Part shown: one piece after another, positions 17,167-25,509 of the stretch
Layout: each line of letters begins with the position of its first letter
How positions within the stretch are numbered: position 1 is the stretch's first letter
From: Roseovarius nanhaiticus
Lineage (GTDB): Bacteria; Pseudomonadota; Alphaproteobacteria; Rhodobacterales; Rhodobacteraceae
Length of the DNA stretch: 64,000 bases
Direction: 5' to 3'
Assembly: GCF_900156535.1 (NCBI RefSeq)
Contig: NZ_FTNV01000003.1
Span: forward strand, 310,001 to 374,000
Notes under the pieces: generated by a model
What the model saw: the letters and a program-made list of their open reading frames with translations, nothing else
The model's database searches: none
Told to the model about the DNA's origin: nothing
Translations under genes and position numbers: made by a program

Positions 17167-18108
17167 TTGCAAACTCAAGCGGTACTTCTGACAGGACCAA
17201 AGGCGCTGGAGGTCCGCAACGTGGGCCTCACCGCACCCGGCCCCCAGGATATCGTGGTCGAGATTGCACATTCGGGCATTTCTACAGGCACCGAGAAGCT
17301 TTTCTGGTCCGGTGACATGCCGCCCTTTCCGGGAATGGGCTATCCGCTGGTTCCCGGCTACGAGGCGATGGGCGAGGTCGTCGAGGCGGGCGCCGATACA
17401 GGCTACCGCGTGGGCGAGACGGTGTTCGTCCCCGGCTCCAACTGTTTTGACGGCGCGTTCGGCCTCTTTGGCGGCGCCGCGCGGCGCTTGGTGGCACAGC
17501 CCGGCCGCGTGACCCGCATAGATCGCGGTTTCGGCGCCGAGGGCGCGCTGCTGGCTCTGGCCGCGACGGCGCGGCACGCCATGGCGGGGCAGGGCAAGGC
17601 CGTGCCGGATCTCATCATCGGCCACGGCACGCTGGGCCGCCTTCTGGCGCGGCTGACCATCGCGGCAGGCGCCCCGGCGCCCACCGTCTGGGAGCTGTCC
17701 CCGTCCCGCATGACCGGCGCCAATGGTTACGAGGTGATGCATCCCGATGCCGACCCGCGCCGCGACTACGCCTCGATCTATGACGCCTCCGGCGCTCCCG
17801 ACATGCTGAACACCCTCGTCGGGCGCCTTGCGCGCGGCGGCGAGATCGTTCTGGCCGGTTTTTACACCGTGCCGCTCAGCTTTGCCTTTCCGCCCGCGTT
17901 CATGAAGGAGGCGCGGCTGCGTGTCACCGCCGAATGGACATCGGGCGATCTGACCGCCACCCGCGCCCTGGTCGAAAGTGGCGCCCTCTCGCTTGCGGGG
18001 CTGATCACGCACAAGGCCGATAGCACTGATGCGACCCGCGCCTATGAGACGGCATTCACCGATCCCGATTGCCTCAAAATGATACTGAACTGGAAGGACG
18101 CGTCGTGA
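17167..18108 (+). CDS. bchC: Bacteriochlorophyllide a dehydrogenase (C-3 hydroxyethyl oxidation)
   Basis: A 313-aa zinc-less member of the medium-chain dehydrogenase family. It oxidises the 3-hydroxyethyl group of the bacteriochlorophyllide precursor to acetyl, the last ring step before esterification. Signature segments are [33 protein letters not shown], cut here as [11 protein letters not shown] and [13 protein letters not shown], and [12 protein letters not shown] for the NAD site. The start is TTG at 17167, with GGGAGAGGAA placed correctly upstream; no ATG or GTG fits. First gene of bchCXYZ-puf, under the two PpsR boxes. Confidence 0.94.
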   Translation: MQTQAVLLTGPKALEVRNVGLTAPGPQDIVVEIAHSGISTGTEKLFWSGDMPPFPGMGYPLVPGYEAMGEVVEAGADTGYRVGETVFVPGSNCFDGAFGLFGGAARRLVAQPGRVTRIDRGFGAEGALLALAATARHAMAGQGKAVPDLIIGHGTLGRLLARLTIAAGAPAPTVWELSPSRMTGANGYEVMHPDADPRRDYASIYDASGAPDMLNTLVGRLARGGEIVLAGFYTVPLSFAFPPAFMKEARLRVTAEWTSGDLTATRALVESGALSLAGLITHKADSTDATRAYETAFTDPDCLKMILNWKDAS

Positions 18109-19109
18109 AAGATGAAGTTCCAAATCTGAAAGATTTCGACAAGCGCCTCCGCGACGAAGCCGCCGAAGAGCCCAATCTGGAAGTGCGGCAGGACGCGCCC
18201 ACATCCAAGACGCAGATCATCGCGATCTACGGCAAGGGCGGCATCGGCAAATCCTTCACGCTCGCCAATCTCAGCCACATGATGGCCGAGCAGGGCAAGC
18301 GCGTGCTGCTGATTGGCTGCGATCCGAAATCCGACACGACCTCGCTGCTCTTTGGCGGCAAGGCGTGCCCCACGATCATCGAGACCTCCGGCAAAAAGAA
18401 GCTGGCGGGCGAAGAGGTCAAGATCGGGGATGTCTGCTTCAAGCGGGGCGGCGTCTTTGCCATGGAGCTGGGCGGGCCAGAGGTTGGCCGTGGCTGCGGC
18501 GGGCGCGGCATCATCCATGGCTTCGAGTTCTTGGAAAAGCTGGGCTTTCACGATTGGGATTTCGATTATGTCCTGCTGGACTTTCTCGGCGACGTGGTCT
18601 GCGGCGGCTTTGGCCTGCCCATCGCGCGGGACATGGCGCAGAAGGTGATCCTGGTCGCGTCCAACGACCTGCAATCGCTTTATGTGGCCAACAATGTCTG
18701 CTCGGCGGTGGATTACTTCCGCAAGCTGGGCGGCAATGTGGGCGTCGCGGGGCTGGTCATCAACAAGGATGACGGCTCGGGCGAGGCGCAGGCCTTTGCC
18801 AGCGCGGTCGACATCCCCGTTCTGGCCGCCATTCCGCAGGATGACGATCTGCGCAAGAAATCGGCGAATTACCAGATCGTCGGCACGGACAAGTCCCAAT
18901 GGGGAGGTCTCTTTGCCGCGCTTGGCGATGCCGTCGCGCTGGCTCCGCCCGTGCGTCCGACGCCGCTGGATCAGGACGGCCTGCTGGCGCTTTTCGACGC
19001 CAAGGATACAGGCGGCGATTACCAATTGGTGCCCGCCACCGATGCCGACATGCGCGGCAAGAACGCCGTCATCCGCGAAACCCTCGAGGTTATCTACGAT
19101 GAGGCGTGA
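18105..19109 (+). CDS. bchX: Chlorophyllide a reductase iron protein subunit X
   Basis: A 334-aa NifH-like ATPase that passes electrons from its 4Fe-4S cluster to BchYZ, which reduces ring B of (8-vinyl) chlorophyllide. The P-loop [11 protein letters not shown] is near residues 43-53; the cluster Cys residues lie in RGCGGRG and [10 protein letters not shown]. An extra acidic N-terminal stretch ([15 protein letters not shown]) separates it from BchL. Translation probably begins at the GTG at 18105, overlapping the bchC TGA by 4 nt and preceded by GGAAGGA. Confidence 0.95.
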   Translation: MKDEVPNLKDFDKRLRDEAAEEPNLEVRQDAPTSKTQIIAIYGKGGIGKSFTLANLSHMMAEQGKRVLLIGCDPKSDTTSLLFGGKACPTIIETSGKKKLAGEEVKIGDVCFKRGGVFAMELGGPEVGRGCGGRGIIHGFEFLEKLGFHDWDFDYVLLDFLGDVVCGGFGLPIARDMAQKVILVASNDLQSLYVANNVCSAVDYFRKLGGNVGVAGLVINKDDGSGEAQAFASAVDIPVLAAIPQDDDLRKKSANYQIVGTDKSQWGGLFAALGDAVALAPPVRPTPLDQDGLLALFDAKDTGGDYQLVPATDADMRGKNAVIRETLEVIYDEA

Positions 19110-19138
19110 TCCTCATATCATAGGCTCGGAGGCCCGTC

Positions 19139-20800
19139 ATGGATGATGCCGGACGCCAGGGCTATGAGGTCAGCTATGACGCGGACGGGGCGGTCTCCGT
19201 CACCGAAGCGCCCGCCGGCGCGCCCGAGATGATGTCGGTTGCGGCGCTGAAATCGCCCGCCGAGTTCCGCATTCCCGAGCTGCCCGCAGCCGACGTGCCC
19301 GCCGCTGAAGTTCAAGCCACGGCGCTCGAGGGGGGATGCTCGGCCGGGGCCGAGACGATGCGCGAAGCGGCCCGCAAGGCGGGCGCGTCTGATGTGCTCG
19401 ATCAATATGCCAAGGACTATCCCACCGGCCCCCATGACAAGCCGCAATCCATGTGCCCCGCCTTCGGCAGCTTGCGCGTGGGCCTGCGGATGAAGCGGGT
19501 CGCGACGATCCTGTCGGGCTCGGCCTGCTGCGTCTATGGCCTCTCGTTCGTGTCGCATTTCTACGGTGCGCGCCGCTCGGTCGGCTATGTGCCGTTCAAT
19601 TCCGAAACGCTCGTGACCGGCAAGCTCTTCGAGGATATCCGCGAGGCGGTGCATGACATGGCCGATCCGGCCAAGCTGGATGCGATCATCGTCACCAACC
19701 TCTGTGTGCCCACTGCGTCGGGCGTGCCGCTGCGCCTGCTGCCGCCGCAAATCGACGGCGTGCGCGTGGTCGGCATCGACGTGCCGGGCTTCGGCATCCC
19801 CACCCATGCCGAGGCCAAGGACGTTCTGGCCGGCGCGATGCTGAAATACGCCCGCGAAGAGATCAAGGCAGGCCCGGTGCAGCGCCCCGCGTCGGGCAAG
19901 TCCGACCGCCCGACCGTGGCCCTCCTGGGCGAGATGTTTCCGGCGGACCCGATGATGATCGGCGCGATGCTGGCCCCGATGGGCCTGGCCGCTGGCCCCG
20001 TGGTGCCAACCCGCGAGTGGCGCGAGCTTTACGCCGCGCTCGATTGCGGCGCGGTCGCCGCTATCCATCCCTTCTACACCGCCTCGATCCGCGAGTTCGA
20101 GGCCGCCGGGCGCCCCATCGTTGGATCGGCCCCTGTGGGCCATGACGGCACCGCCGAGTGGCTGGCGAATATCGGCGCAGCCTTCGGCATCGGCGCGGGC
20201 CAGATTGCCGCCGCGCAAAACGCTTTCCTGCCCGCCATCAAGGGCGCGCTGGCCGCAGCGCCCATCAAGGGCACCGTCACGCTTTCGGGCTACGAGGGCT
20301 CGGAGCTTCTGGTCGCGCGCCTTCTGATCGAGAGCGGCGCAGATGTGCCCTATGTCGGCACGGCCTGCCCGAAAACGCCCTGGTCTGCGGCGGATGTCGA
20401 CTGGCTGCGCAGCAAGGGCGTGACGGTGAAATACCGCGCCTCGCTGGAGGATGATTGCGCCGCGATGGAGGGGATCAAGCCGGATCTGGCCATCGGCACG
20501 ACGCCCGTCGTGCAAAAGGCCAAGGAGTTGGGCATCCCGGGCCTCTACTTCACCAACCTGATTTCCGCGCGGCCCCTGATGGGCCACGCCGGTGCCGGAT
20601 CGCTGGCCGAGGTCATCAATGCGGCCATCAGCAACAAGGACCGGATGAAGGATATGAAAGCCTTTTTCGAGGGTGTGGGCCATGGCGACACCGCCGGCGT
20701 CTGGGAGGGTTCTCCCAACCTGCACCCGCGCTTTCGCGAGCTGAACGCCAAGAAGCTGGAAAAAGCCGCCCGTGCCCGCGCCGCAGAGGAGATGATCTGA
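19139..20800 (+). CDS. bchY: Chlorophyllide a reductase subunit Y
   Basis: A 553-aa NifD-like subunit of the chlorophyllide oxidoreductase heterotetramer. Cluster-ligand Cys residues appear in SMCPAFGSL and SGSACCVYG; the ALEGGCSAG segment near residue 60 is also typical. A 60-residue Ala/Pro/Glu-rich N-terminal extension precedes the core. CGGAGG lies 9 nt before the ATG. Its stop TGA overlaps an ATG that begins with the same codons as bchZ, the relic of an older bchY-bchZ junction now split by an insertion. Confidence 0.95.
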   Translation: MDDAGRQGYEVSYDADGAVSVTEAPAGAPEMMSVAALKSPAEFRIPELPAADVPAAEVQATALEGGCSAGAETMREAARKAGASDVLDQYAKDYPTGPHDKPQSMCPAFGSLRVGLRMKRVATILSGSACCVYGLSFVSHFYGARRSVGYVPFNSETLVTGKLFEDIREAVHDMADPAKLDAIIVTNLCVPTASGVPLRLLPPQIDGVRVVGIDVPGFGIPTHAEAKDVLAGAMLKYAREEIKAGPVQRPASGKSDRPTVALLGEMFPADPMMIGAMLAPMGLAAGPVVPTREWRELYAALDCGAVAAIHPFYTASIREFEAAGRPIVGSAPVGHDGTAEWLANIGAAFGIGAGQIAAAQNAFLPAIKGALAAAPIKGTVTLSGYEGSELLVARLLIESGADVPYVGTACPKTPWSAADVDWLRSKGVTVKYRASLEDDCAAMEGIKPDLAIGTTPVVQKAKELGIPGLYFTNLISARPLMGHAGAGSLAEVINAAISNKDRMKDMKAFFEGVGHGDTAGVWEGSPNLHPRFRELNAKKLEKAARARAAEEMI

Positions 20801-20813
20801 TGCTGGTTCAGGA
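20797..20813 (+). repeat. 17-bp direct repeat, left copy (end of bchY)
   Basis: CTGATGCTGGTTCAGGA occurs here and again at 20925-20941. The left copy holds the bchY stop and a second 'bchZ-like' start codon. The two copies bracket 111 bp of extra sequence between bchY and bchZ. Confidence 0.9.
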
Positions 20814-20928
20814 CTTGAGCATGACTGTGTCGCAGCGGGCGCCAACCCCCACACGCTGCTATACGTGGGGGCCAGCCCCCACACCCCCGGGATATTTTTC
20901 GCAAGAAGAAATGGGGGGGCAGGGCTGA
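20800..20928 (+). CDS. Possible 42-aa leader peptide between bchY and bchZ
   Basis: The ATG in the bchY stop (TGATG) opens a 43-codon frame beginning [14 protein letters not shown] and ending SQEEMGGQG. Its TGA again overlaps the bchZ ATG. The first five residues equal those of BchZ because the frame starts on the duplicated 17 bp. It resembles no protein family; half of it is made from an intergenic repeat. It may keep ribosomes coupled between bchY and bchZ, or it may be an accident of the insertion. Confidence 0.35.
   Translation: MLVQDLSMTVSQRAPTPTRCYTWGPAPTPPGYFSQEEMGGQG
20814..20924. mobile_element. Short insertion between bchY and bchZ (repeat-element type)
   Basis: These 111 bp lie between the two copies of the 17-bp direct repeat. 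They contain a C/G-rich hairpin (20846-20871), a CCCCCACACCCCCGGG stretch, and a GGGATATTT-N3-GCAAGAAGAA core that recurs at 63422-63443. No transposase is encoded, so it is best described as a small non-autonomous or REP-like element flanked by a duplication of its target. Confidence 0.6.
20846..20871. repeat. Inverted repeat / hairpin in the bchY-bchZ insertion
   Basis: CCCCCACACG pairs with CGTGGGGG (one A bulged) around a short loop; a competing stem forms from GGGGGCCAGCCCCC immediately downstream. Neither is followed by a T-run, so this is unlikely to be a terminator. Confidence 0.55.
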
Positions 20929-20941
20929 TGCTGGTTCAGGA
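20925..20941 (+). repeat. 17-bp direct repeat, right copy (start of bchZ)
   Basis: Identical to 20797-20813. It carries the functional bchZ start codon at 20928. Confidence 0.9.
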
Positions 20942-22388
20942 TCACGATCGCGCAGGCGGCTATTGGGGGGCGGTCTATGCCTTCTGCGCCACCAAGGGAT
21001 TGCAGGTGGTGATCGACGGCCCCGTGGGCTGCGAGAACCTGCCGGTGACGTCCGTTCTGCACTATACCGACGCGCTGCCGCCCCATGAGTTGCCCATCGT
21101 GGTGACCGGGCTGGCCGAGGAAGAGATGGGGTCGGGCACCGAAGAGGCGATGAAACGCGCCTGGAAGGTTCTGGACCCCGCGCTGCCTGCGGTCGTGGTC
21201 ACAGGCTCGATCGCCGAGATGATCGGCGGGGGCGTGACGCCCATGGGAACGAATATCCAGCGCTTCCTGCCGCGCACCATCGACGAGGACCAGTGGGAAA
21301 GCGCCGACCGCGCGATGACCTGGATGTTCACCGAATTCGGCATGACAAAGGGACGCATGCCCAAGGAGACGAAACGCGAGGAGGGCGCGGCGCCGCGCGT
21401 CAATATCCTGGGGCCGATGTATGGCACGTTCAACATGCCCTCGGATCTGGCCGAGATCCGCCGCCTCGTCGAAGGAATCGGCGCCGAGGTCAACATGGTC
21501 ATGCCCCTGGGAGCGCATGTGGCCGAGATGCGGGGCCTTGTGAATGCGGACGTCAATATCTGCATGTATCGCGAGTTTGGCCGGGGCCTCTGCGAAGTGC
21601 TGGACAAGCCCTATCTTCAGGCGCCCATCGGCATCGACAGCACTACGAAATTTTTGCGCAAGCTGGGCGAAATGCTGGAGCTCGATCCCGAGCCTTTCAT
21701 CGAGCGCGAGAAGCATTCGACCATCAAGCCCGTCTGGGATCTTTGGCGCTCGGTCACGCAGGATTTCTTTGCGACCGCATCCTTTGCCGTGGTCGCGAAC
21801 GAGACCTACACGCGCGGCATCCGCAAATACCTGGAGGACGATCTGGGCTTTCCCTGCGCGTTCGCCACGTCCCGTCTGCGCGGCAAGAAGACGGACAATG
21901 ACGAGGTGCGCGCGCAGCTTCATGCCAAGCGGCCGCTCGTCGTGCTCGGCTCGATCAACGAGAAGATGTACCTGGCCGAGATGAAATCGGGCCATGGTCC
22001 TGCGCCCAGCTTCATTCCTGCCAGCTTCCCCGGCGCCGCCATTCGGCGCGCCACCGGCACGCCCTTTATGGGCTATGCGGGCGCCACCTATCTTTTGCAG
22101 GAAGTGTGCAACAGCCTCTTCGACGCGCTTTTCCACATCCTGCCGCTGGGCACCGAGATGGACGCCGCCGAGGCGACGCCGACGACCCTGCGGCGCGATT
22201 TTCCCTGGGATGCGGACGCGCAGCGCCGCCTCGACGAGATCGTGGCCTCGCACCCCATACTGACCCGTATTTCCGCGGCCAAATCCCTGCGCGACGCCGC
22301 AGAGAAGGCCGCACTGGCGGGCGGCGCCGAACGCGTCGTTCTGGAAACCGTCAACCGTCTGCAACCCAGCACTGGAGGTGTAAAATGA
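20928..22388 (+). CDS. bchZ: Chlorophyllide a reductase subunit Z
   Basis: A 486-aa NifK-like subunit that with BchY forms the catalytic component of chlorophyllide a reductase; in bacteriochlorophyll a producers the enzyme can also reduce the 8-vinyl group. Recognised by the N-terminus [37 protein letters not shown] (Cys ligand) and the C-terminal light-independent-reductase tail ([14 protein letters not shown]...[10 protein letters not shown]). The ATG at 20928 gives the normal N-terminus. Its 3' end overlaps the pufQ ATG (ATGA). Confidence 0.95.
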   Translation: MLVQDHDRAGGYWGAVYAFCATKGLQVVIDGPVGCENLPVTSVLHYTDALPPHELPIVVTGLAEEEMGSGTEEAMKRAWKVLDPALPAVVVTGSIAEMIGGGVTPMGTNIQRFLPRTIDEDQWESADRAMTWMFTEFGMTKGRMPKETKREEGAAPRVNILGPMYGTFNMPSDLAEIRRLVEGIGAEVNMVMPLGAHVAEMRGLVNADVNICMYREFGRGLCEVLDKPYLQAPIGIDSTTKFLRKLGEMLELDPEPFIEREKHSTIKPVWDLWRSVTQDFFATASFAVVANETYTRGIRKYLEDDLGFPCAFATSRLRGKKTDNDEVRAQLHAKRPLVVLGSINEKMYLAEMKSGHGPAPSFIPASFPGAAIRRATGTPFMGYAGATYLLQEVCNSLFDALFHILPLGTEMDAAEATPTTLRRDFPWDADAQRRLDEIVASHPILTRISAAKSLRDAAEKAALAGGAERVVLETVNRLQPSTGGVK

Positions 22389-22615
22389 GTGATTTCACAA
22401 GCGACATGAAGGGCATGCGCACGCAATCGCGCGAGGCGGCCAACCGGCGCGAATTCATCGCGTATTTCGCGGTCATTTTCGTCGTCTCGCTGCCGGTGGC
22501 CTGCATCACATGGGCGCTGACCGCCGCGCGCCACATGCGCCTGCCGCAAAAGTCACCGCTCCGCACCGCGTGGAGCGAGGCCAGCGTGATCACTTCGATG
22601 ATCCTGTCGGCCTGA
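22385..22615 (+). CDS. pufQ: PufQ, bacteriochlorophyll biosynthesis / photosystem cofactor protein
   Basis: A 76-aa protein with one membrane helix (about 26-47, [20 protein letters not shown]) flanked by a charged N-terminus rich in Arg. PufQ is required for normal bacteriochlorophyll production and RC-LH assembly in Rhodobacter, perhaps as a carrier for tetrapyrroles. The ATG overlaps the bchZ stop by 4 nt and has a strong GGAGGTG site upstream. First gene of pufQBALMX. Confidence 0.92.
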   Translation: MSDFTSDMKGMRTQSREAANRREFIAYFAVIFVVSLPVACITWALTAARHMRLPQKSPLRTAWSEASVITSMILSA

Positions 22616-22635
22616 CCCGAGGGGTCCAAGGTTTT

Positions 22636-22656
22636 GCGCCTCCCCCAAAGGGGCGC
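22636..22656 (+). other. Hairpin 1 in the pufQ-pufB intercistronic region
   Basis: GCGCC / GGCGC closes a loop that can also form C-G pairs inside. It lies in the 122-nt space between pufQ and pufB, where stem-loops are thought to protect the 5' end of the abundant pufBA mRNA in related bacteria. Confidence 0.5.
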
Positions 22657-22666
22657 GAATGAAGGG

Positions 22667-22683
22667 CAGGGGGTTGGCCCCTG
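22667..22683 (+). other. Hairpin 2 in the pufQ-pufB intercistronic region
   Basis: CAGGGG-GTTGG-CCCCTG, a 6-bp stem with a 5-nt loop, 55 nt upstream of pufB. A likely RNA-processing or stability structure rather than a terminator, as no U-run follows. Confidence 0.5.
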
Positions 22684-22737
22684 TCACCCCGCCGTGGGGG
22701 CGCTACGGCATCAGTTCACTTCTCCGGAGGAAATACC

Positions 22738-22893
22738 ATGGCTGATAAAACCGACCTGTCCTTTACGGGTCTCACTGACGAGCAAGCCCAGGAGCTGCAC
22801 TCGGTGTATATGAGCGGGTTCGCGATCTTCACTGCGATCGCTGTCGTCGCTCATATCCTGACGTACATCAAGCTTCCTTGGTTTGCTTGGTAG
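22738..22893 (+). CDS. pufB: Light-harvesting 1 beta polypeptide
   Basis: A 51-aa single-helix antenna protein. It starts [20 protein letters not shown], has one membrane span, and places the bacteriochlorophyll-ligating His in the VVAHILTY segment, followed by the aromatic end KLPWFAW that hydrogen-bonds the pigment. A near-perfect CCGGAGGAAA ribosome site precedes the ATG, in line with very high expression. pufA follows after 11 nt. Confidence 0.95.
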   Translation: MADKTDLSFTGLTDEQAQELHSVYMSGFAIFTAIAVVAHILTYIKLPWFAW

Positions 22894-22904
22894 GAGAGAA
22901 CCCC

Positions 22905-23072
22905 ATGGCACAGTTTTACAAGATCTGGCTGATCTTCGACCCGCGCCGCGTTTTCGTGGCTCAGGGTGTCTTTTTGTTCCTGCTGGCGGTGATGATTCAC
23001 CTCGTCCTGCTCAGCAACCCGCAGACCAATTGGTTCGAGCGGGCTTTCGGCACGGAAATGTCGGCTGAATAA
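22905..23072 (+). CDS. pufA: Light-harvesting 1 alpha polypeptide
   Basis: A 55-aa antenna protein with the classic [21 protein letters not shown]-terminus, a single membrane helix and the pigment ligand His in [10 protein letters not shown]. The C-terminal tail [14 protein letters not shown] contains the usual Trp. With PufB it forms the LH1 ring around the reaction centre. GGAGAGAA upstream is a good ribosome site. A stable stem-loop follows in the gap to pufL. Confidence 0.95.
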   Translation: MAQFYKIWLIFDPRRVFVAQGVFLFLLAVMIHLVLLSNPQTNWFERAFGTEMSAE

Positions 23073-23102
23073 GCCCGGCGATCGCAACAACATCAGCTGC
23101 GG

Positions 23103-23122
23103 GCGGGGACATTCCCGCCCCG
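23103..23122 (+). other. Stem-loop between pufA and pufL
   Basis: GGGCGGG / CCCGCCC, a perfect 7-bp GC stem with a 6-nt loop, 30 nt after the pufA stop and without a U-run. In Rhodobacter an intercistronic hairpin at this place blocks 3'-5' decay and raises pufBA mRNA over pufLM; the same job is inferred here. Confidence 0.75.
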
Positions 23123-23203
23123 GCAAACCAGACACGCAATAACGACGCATCGATCCCGTCCTGCCGCGCCATGGTGCCGCGGGGCGCAATTTGGAGACGC
23201 AAG

Positions 23204-24034
23204 ATGGCACTGCTCAGCTTCGAAAGAAAATACCGCGTCCGGGGTGGGACGCTCGTCGGCGGTGATCTATTCGATTTCTGGGTAGGTCCCTTCTATGTCG
23301 GATTCTTCGGGGTCACGACGATCTTTTTCTCGGCCCTCGGCACGCTTTTGATCTTTATCGGCGCGGCCCAGGGGGACACCTGGAACCCGTGGTTGATCTC
23401 GATTGAACCGCCGGCATTGGAGGTGGGTCTCGGCATGGCGCCGCTGGCCGAAGGCGGCTTGTGGCAGATCATCACGATCTGCGCGACGGGCGCCTTCATC
23501 AGTTGGATGATGCGCGAGGTCGAGATCTGCCGAAAACTCGGGATGGGGTATCACGTGCCCTTCGCCTTCGGCGTCGCGATCCTGGCCTATGTCACATTGG
23601 TGATCATTCGCCCGATCCTGATGGGCGCCTGGGGACATGGATTTCCCTATGGCATCTTCAGCCATCTCGATTGGGTGAATAACGTCGGCTACGCCTATGG
23701 CAACTTCCACTACAACCCGGCCCATATGGTCGCGATCAGCTTCTTCTGGATCACGGCCGTCGCCTTGGCGCTGCACGGATCGCTGGTCCTGTCCGCGGTC
23801 AATCCCGGCAAGGGCCGCCAGATCGCATCGCCCGACCACGAGGACACCTATTTCCGCGATTTGATCGGCTATTCGATCGGGCCGCTCGGCATCCACCGCC
23901 TGGGCCTTTTCCTGGCGCTGATGGCAGGCTTCTGGAGCGCGGTCTGCATCGTGATCTCGGGCACCATCTGGTTCGACCAGTGGATCGTCTGGTGGGACTG
24001 GTACTACGAGCTGCCCTGGTGGGTGGACCTTTAA
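23204..24034 (+). CDS. pufL: Photosynthetic reaction centre L subunit
   Basis: A 276-aa membrane protein with five helices. It starts [25 protein letters not shown] and contains the pigment and iron ligands in FSHLDWVNN and [11 protein letters not shown] (His of the bacteriochlorophyll sites) and [11 protein letters not shown] (His to the non-haem iron). The C-terminal [21 protein letters not shown] end is typical. GGAG lies 8 nt before the ATG. pufM follows after 14 nt. Confidence 0.97.
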   Translation: MALLSFERKYRVRGGTLVGGDLFDFWVGPFYVGFFGVTTIFFSALGTLLIFIGAAQGDTWNPWLISIEPPALEVGLGMAPLAEGGLWQIITICATGAFISWMMREVEICRKLGMGYHVPFAFGVAILAYVTLVIIRPILMGAWGHGFPYGIFSHLDWVNNVGYAYGNFHYNPAHMVAISFFWITAVALALHGSLVLSAVNPGKGRQIASPDHEDTYFRDLIGYSIGPLGIHRLGLFLALMAGFWSAVCIVISGTIWFDQWIVWWDWYYELPWWVDL

Positions 24035-24048
24035 GGAGGATATGAGCA

Positions 24049-24978
24049 ATGGCTGAATATCAGAATATCTTTACTCAGGTCCAGGTGCAGGGACCGCCCG
24101 AAATGGGCATGAGCATGGCAGACGGCGCCCCCATGCGGGGGCGCACCAAGAAGGCCCGCTTCAACCGGCTCTATGGCCTTTTCGGCAATGCGCAGGTCGG
24201 CCCGGTTCACCTGGGCACCTTCGGTCTGATCGGTGTCATCGGCTTCGGCATGTGGTTTTTCATCATCGGTCTGAACTTCTGGGATCAAGCCGGCTATTCG
24301 CCCGGTGTATTCCTGCGCGATCTCTTCTGGATGTCGCTCGAGCCGCCGGGGCCGGAATACGGGCTGGGCATGGCGCCGCTGCAAGAGGGCGGATGGTGGC
24401 TGATCTCCAGCTTCTTCTTTCTGGTCGGCGCCGTGGCCTGGTGGGTGCGCACATATCGCCGCGCCGAAGAACTGGGCATGGGCAAGCATGTGGCCTGGGC
24501 GTTCCTGTCGCTTCTGTGGCTGATCTTCGTGCTCAACCTCTTCCGCCCGATCCTGATGGGATCGTGGTCGGTGGCGGTACCCTACGGTGTGTTCTCGCAT
24601 CTCGACTGGACGAACCTTTTCTCGCTGACATGGGGCAATCTTTTCTACAACCCGTTCCATGCGCTCTCGATCGTGTTCCTCTATGGCTCGGCGCTGCTCT
24701 TTGCGATGCATGGCGCCACGATCCTCGCGGTCAGCCGGTTCGGCGGCGAGCGCGAGATCGAGCAGATCGTGGACCGGGGCACAGCGTCCGAGCGTGCCGC
24801 GCTTTTCTGGCGCTGGACCATGGGCTTCAACGCCACGATGGAAGGTATCCATCGCTGGGCCTGGTGGTTCGCCGTGCTGACGCCGCTGACGGGCGGAATC
24901 GGCATCCTGCTGACGGGCACGGTCGTTGAAAACTGGTTTGTCTGGGCGCAGATCCATGGCTACGCGCCGCTGAACTGA
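24049..24978 (+). CDS. pufM: Photosynthetic reaction centre M subunit
   Basis: A 309-aa five-helix partner of PufL. Key segments are [24 protein letters not shown] and [27 protein letters not shown], cut here as [10 protein letters not shown] and AMHGATILA, which carry His ligands of the special pair and non-haem iron; the Glu iron ligand is in the GGEREIEQI loop. The end is normal ([11 protein letters not shown]). AAGGAGG precedes the ATG. It is followed directly by pufX rather than a tetrahaem pufC gene. Confidence 0.97.
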   Translation: MAEYQNIFTQVQVQGPPEMGMSMADGAPMRGRTKKARFNRLYGLFGNAQVGPVHLGTFGLIGVIGFGMWFFIIGLNFWDQAGYSPGVFLRDLFWMSLEPPGPEYGLGMAPLQEGGWWLISSFFFLVGAVAWWVRTYRRAEELGMGKHVAWAFLSLLWLIFVLNLFRPILMGSWSVAVPYGVFSHLDWTNLFSLTWGNLFYNPFHALSIVFLYGSALLFAMHGATILAVSRFGGEREIEQIVDRGTASERAALFWRWTMGFNATMEGIHRWAWWFAVLTPLTGGIGILLTGTVVENWFVWAQIHGYAPLN

Positions 24979-24989
24979 GGAGTAGGATC

Positions 24990-25226
24990 ATGACGGAACA
25001 AGACGACTATCTGCGCACCGGCAATCGCAATTTCCGCCTGACTGCCGATGTCACCGCCCTGATGCTGAAAGGGGCGGGCTACGCTGCCCTCTTCTGCTTC
25101 GCGATCTTTTTGATCGGATGGGTCTTTGTCTTTGTCGCGGGCCTTCTTCCCGAGGATAGCAAGCTGGCACCGGACCCGACGCCGACCTCGTCGCTGGTCT
25201 CGCCGGAGGCGCGCGGCCTGGCCTGA
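24990..25226 (+). CDS. pufX: PufX, RC-LH1 core complex protein
   Basis: A 78-aa protein with one membrane helix (about 34-54). It shows features of Rhodobacter PufX: a polar N-terminus, the segment MLKGAGYA just before the helix, and LLPEDSKLAPDPTP after it. PufX opens the LH1 ring for quinone exchange and influences core dimers. Position directly after pufM and size support the call; overall identity to Rhodobacter PufX looks modest. GAGGAG precedes the ATG. Confidence 0.85.
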   Translation: MTEQDDYLRTGNRNFRLTADVTALMLKGAGYAALFCFAIFLIGWVFVFVAGLLPEDSKLAPDPTPTSSLVSPEARGLA

Positions 25227-25242
25227 CGCTGATGATTTGACG

Positions 25243-25263
25243 GGCGCCGCGTGATGCGGCGCC
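25243..25263 (+). terminator. Stem-loop downstream of pufX
   Basis: GGCGCCGC-GTGAT-GCGGCGCC, a perfect 8-bp GC stem 16 nt after the pufX stop. No U-run follows, so it may be a factor-assisted terminator or a 3'-end stabiliser of the puf mRNA. Confidence 0.55.
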
Positions 25264-25271
25264 GGTCTCCG

Positions 25272-25452
25272 CCGGATCGGGCGTCTTCCCGGACGTCCGG
25301 TATCCTGGGGGGCGCGGGCCGGCCCGCATATCCCCGGTTCCCTTCCTGTTGGCGACAGGAGCCCGGCGCCGCGATGCGCGCAAGCCCTCTCGCGGCGCCG
25401 GATATCAGCCACCCTCCCGGATGCGTGTCCCCTCTTCCCGGACGCATCCGGG
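25272..25452. repeat. Cluster of five inverted repeats between pufX and dxs
   Basis: The 283-nt gap between pufX and dxs has no gene but a chain of palindromes. They are 25272-25276/25296-25300 (CCGGA/TCCGG, with an inner CGGG/CCCG), 25314-25327 (GCGGGCCGGCCCGC), 25344-25349/25355-25360 (TCCTGT/ACAGGA), 25363-25374/25390-25401 (12-bp stem CCGGCGCCGCGA) and 25416-25426/25442-25452 (11-bp stem CCCGGATGCGT). Function unknown; RNA structure is likely. Confidence 0.7.
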
Positions 25453-25509
25453 CAGGAGGCGGGCGCGGACGGCCATGGCGCCGGTCCAGCCAGTCTGAGG
25501 AGACGCATC

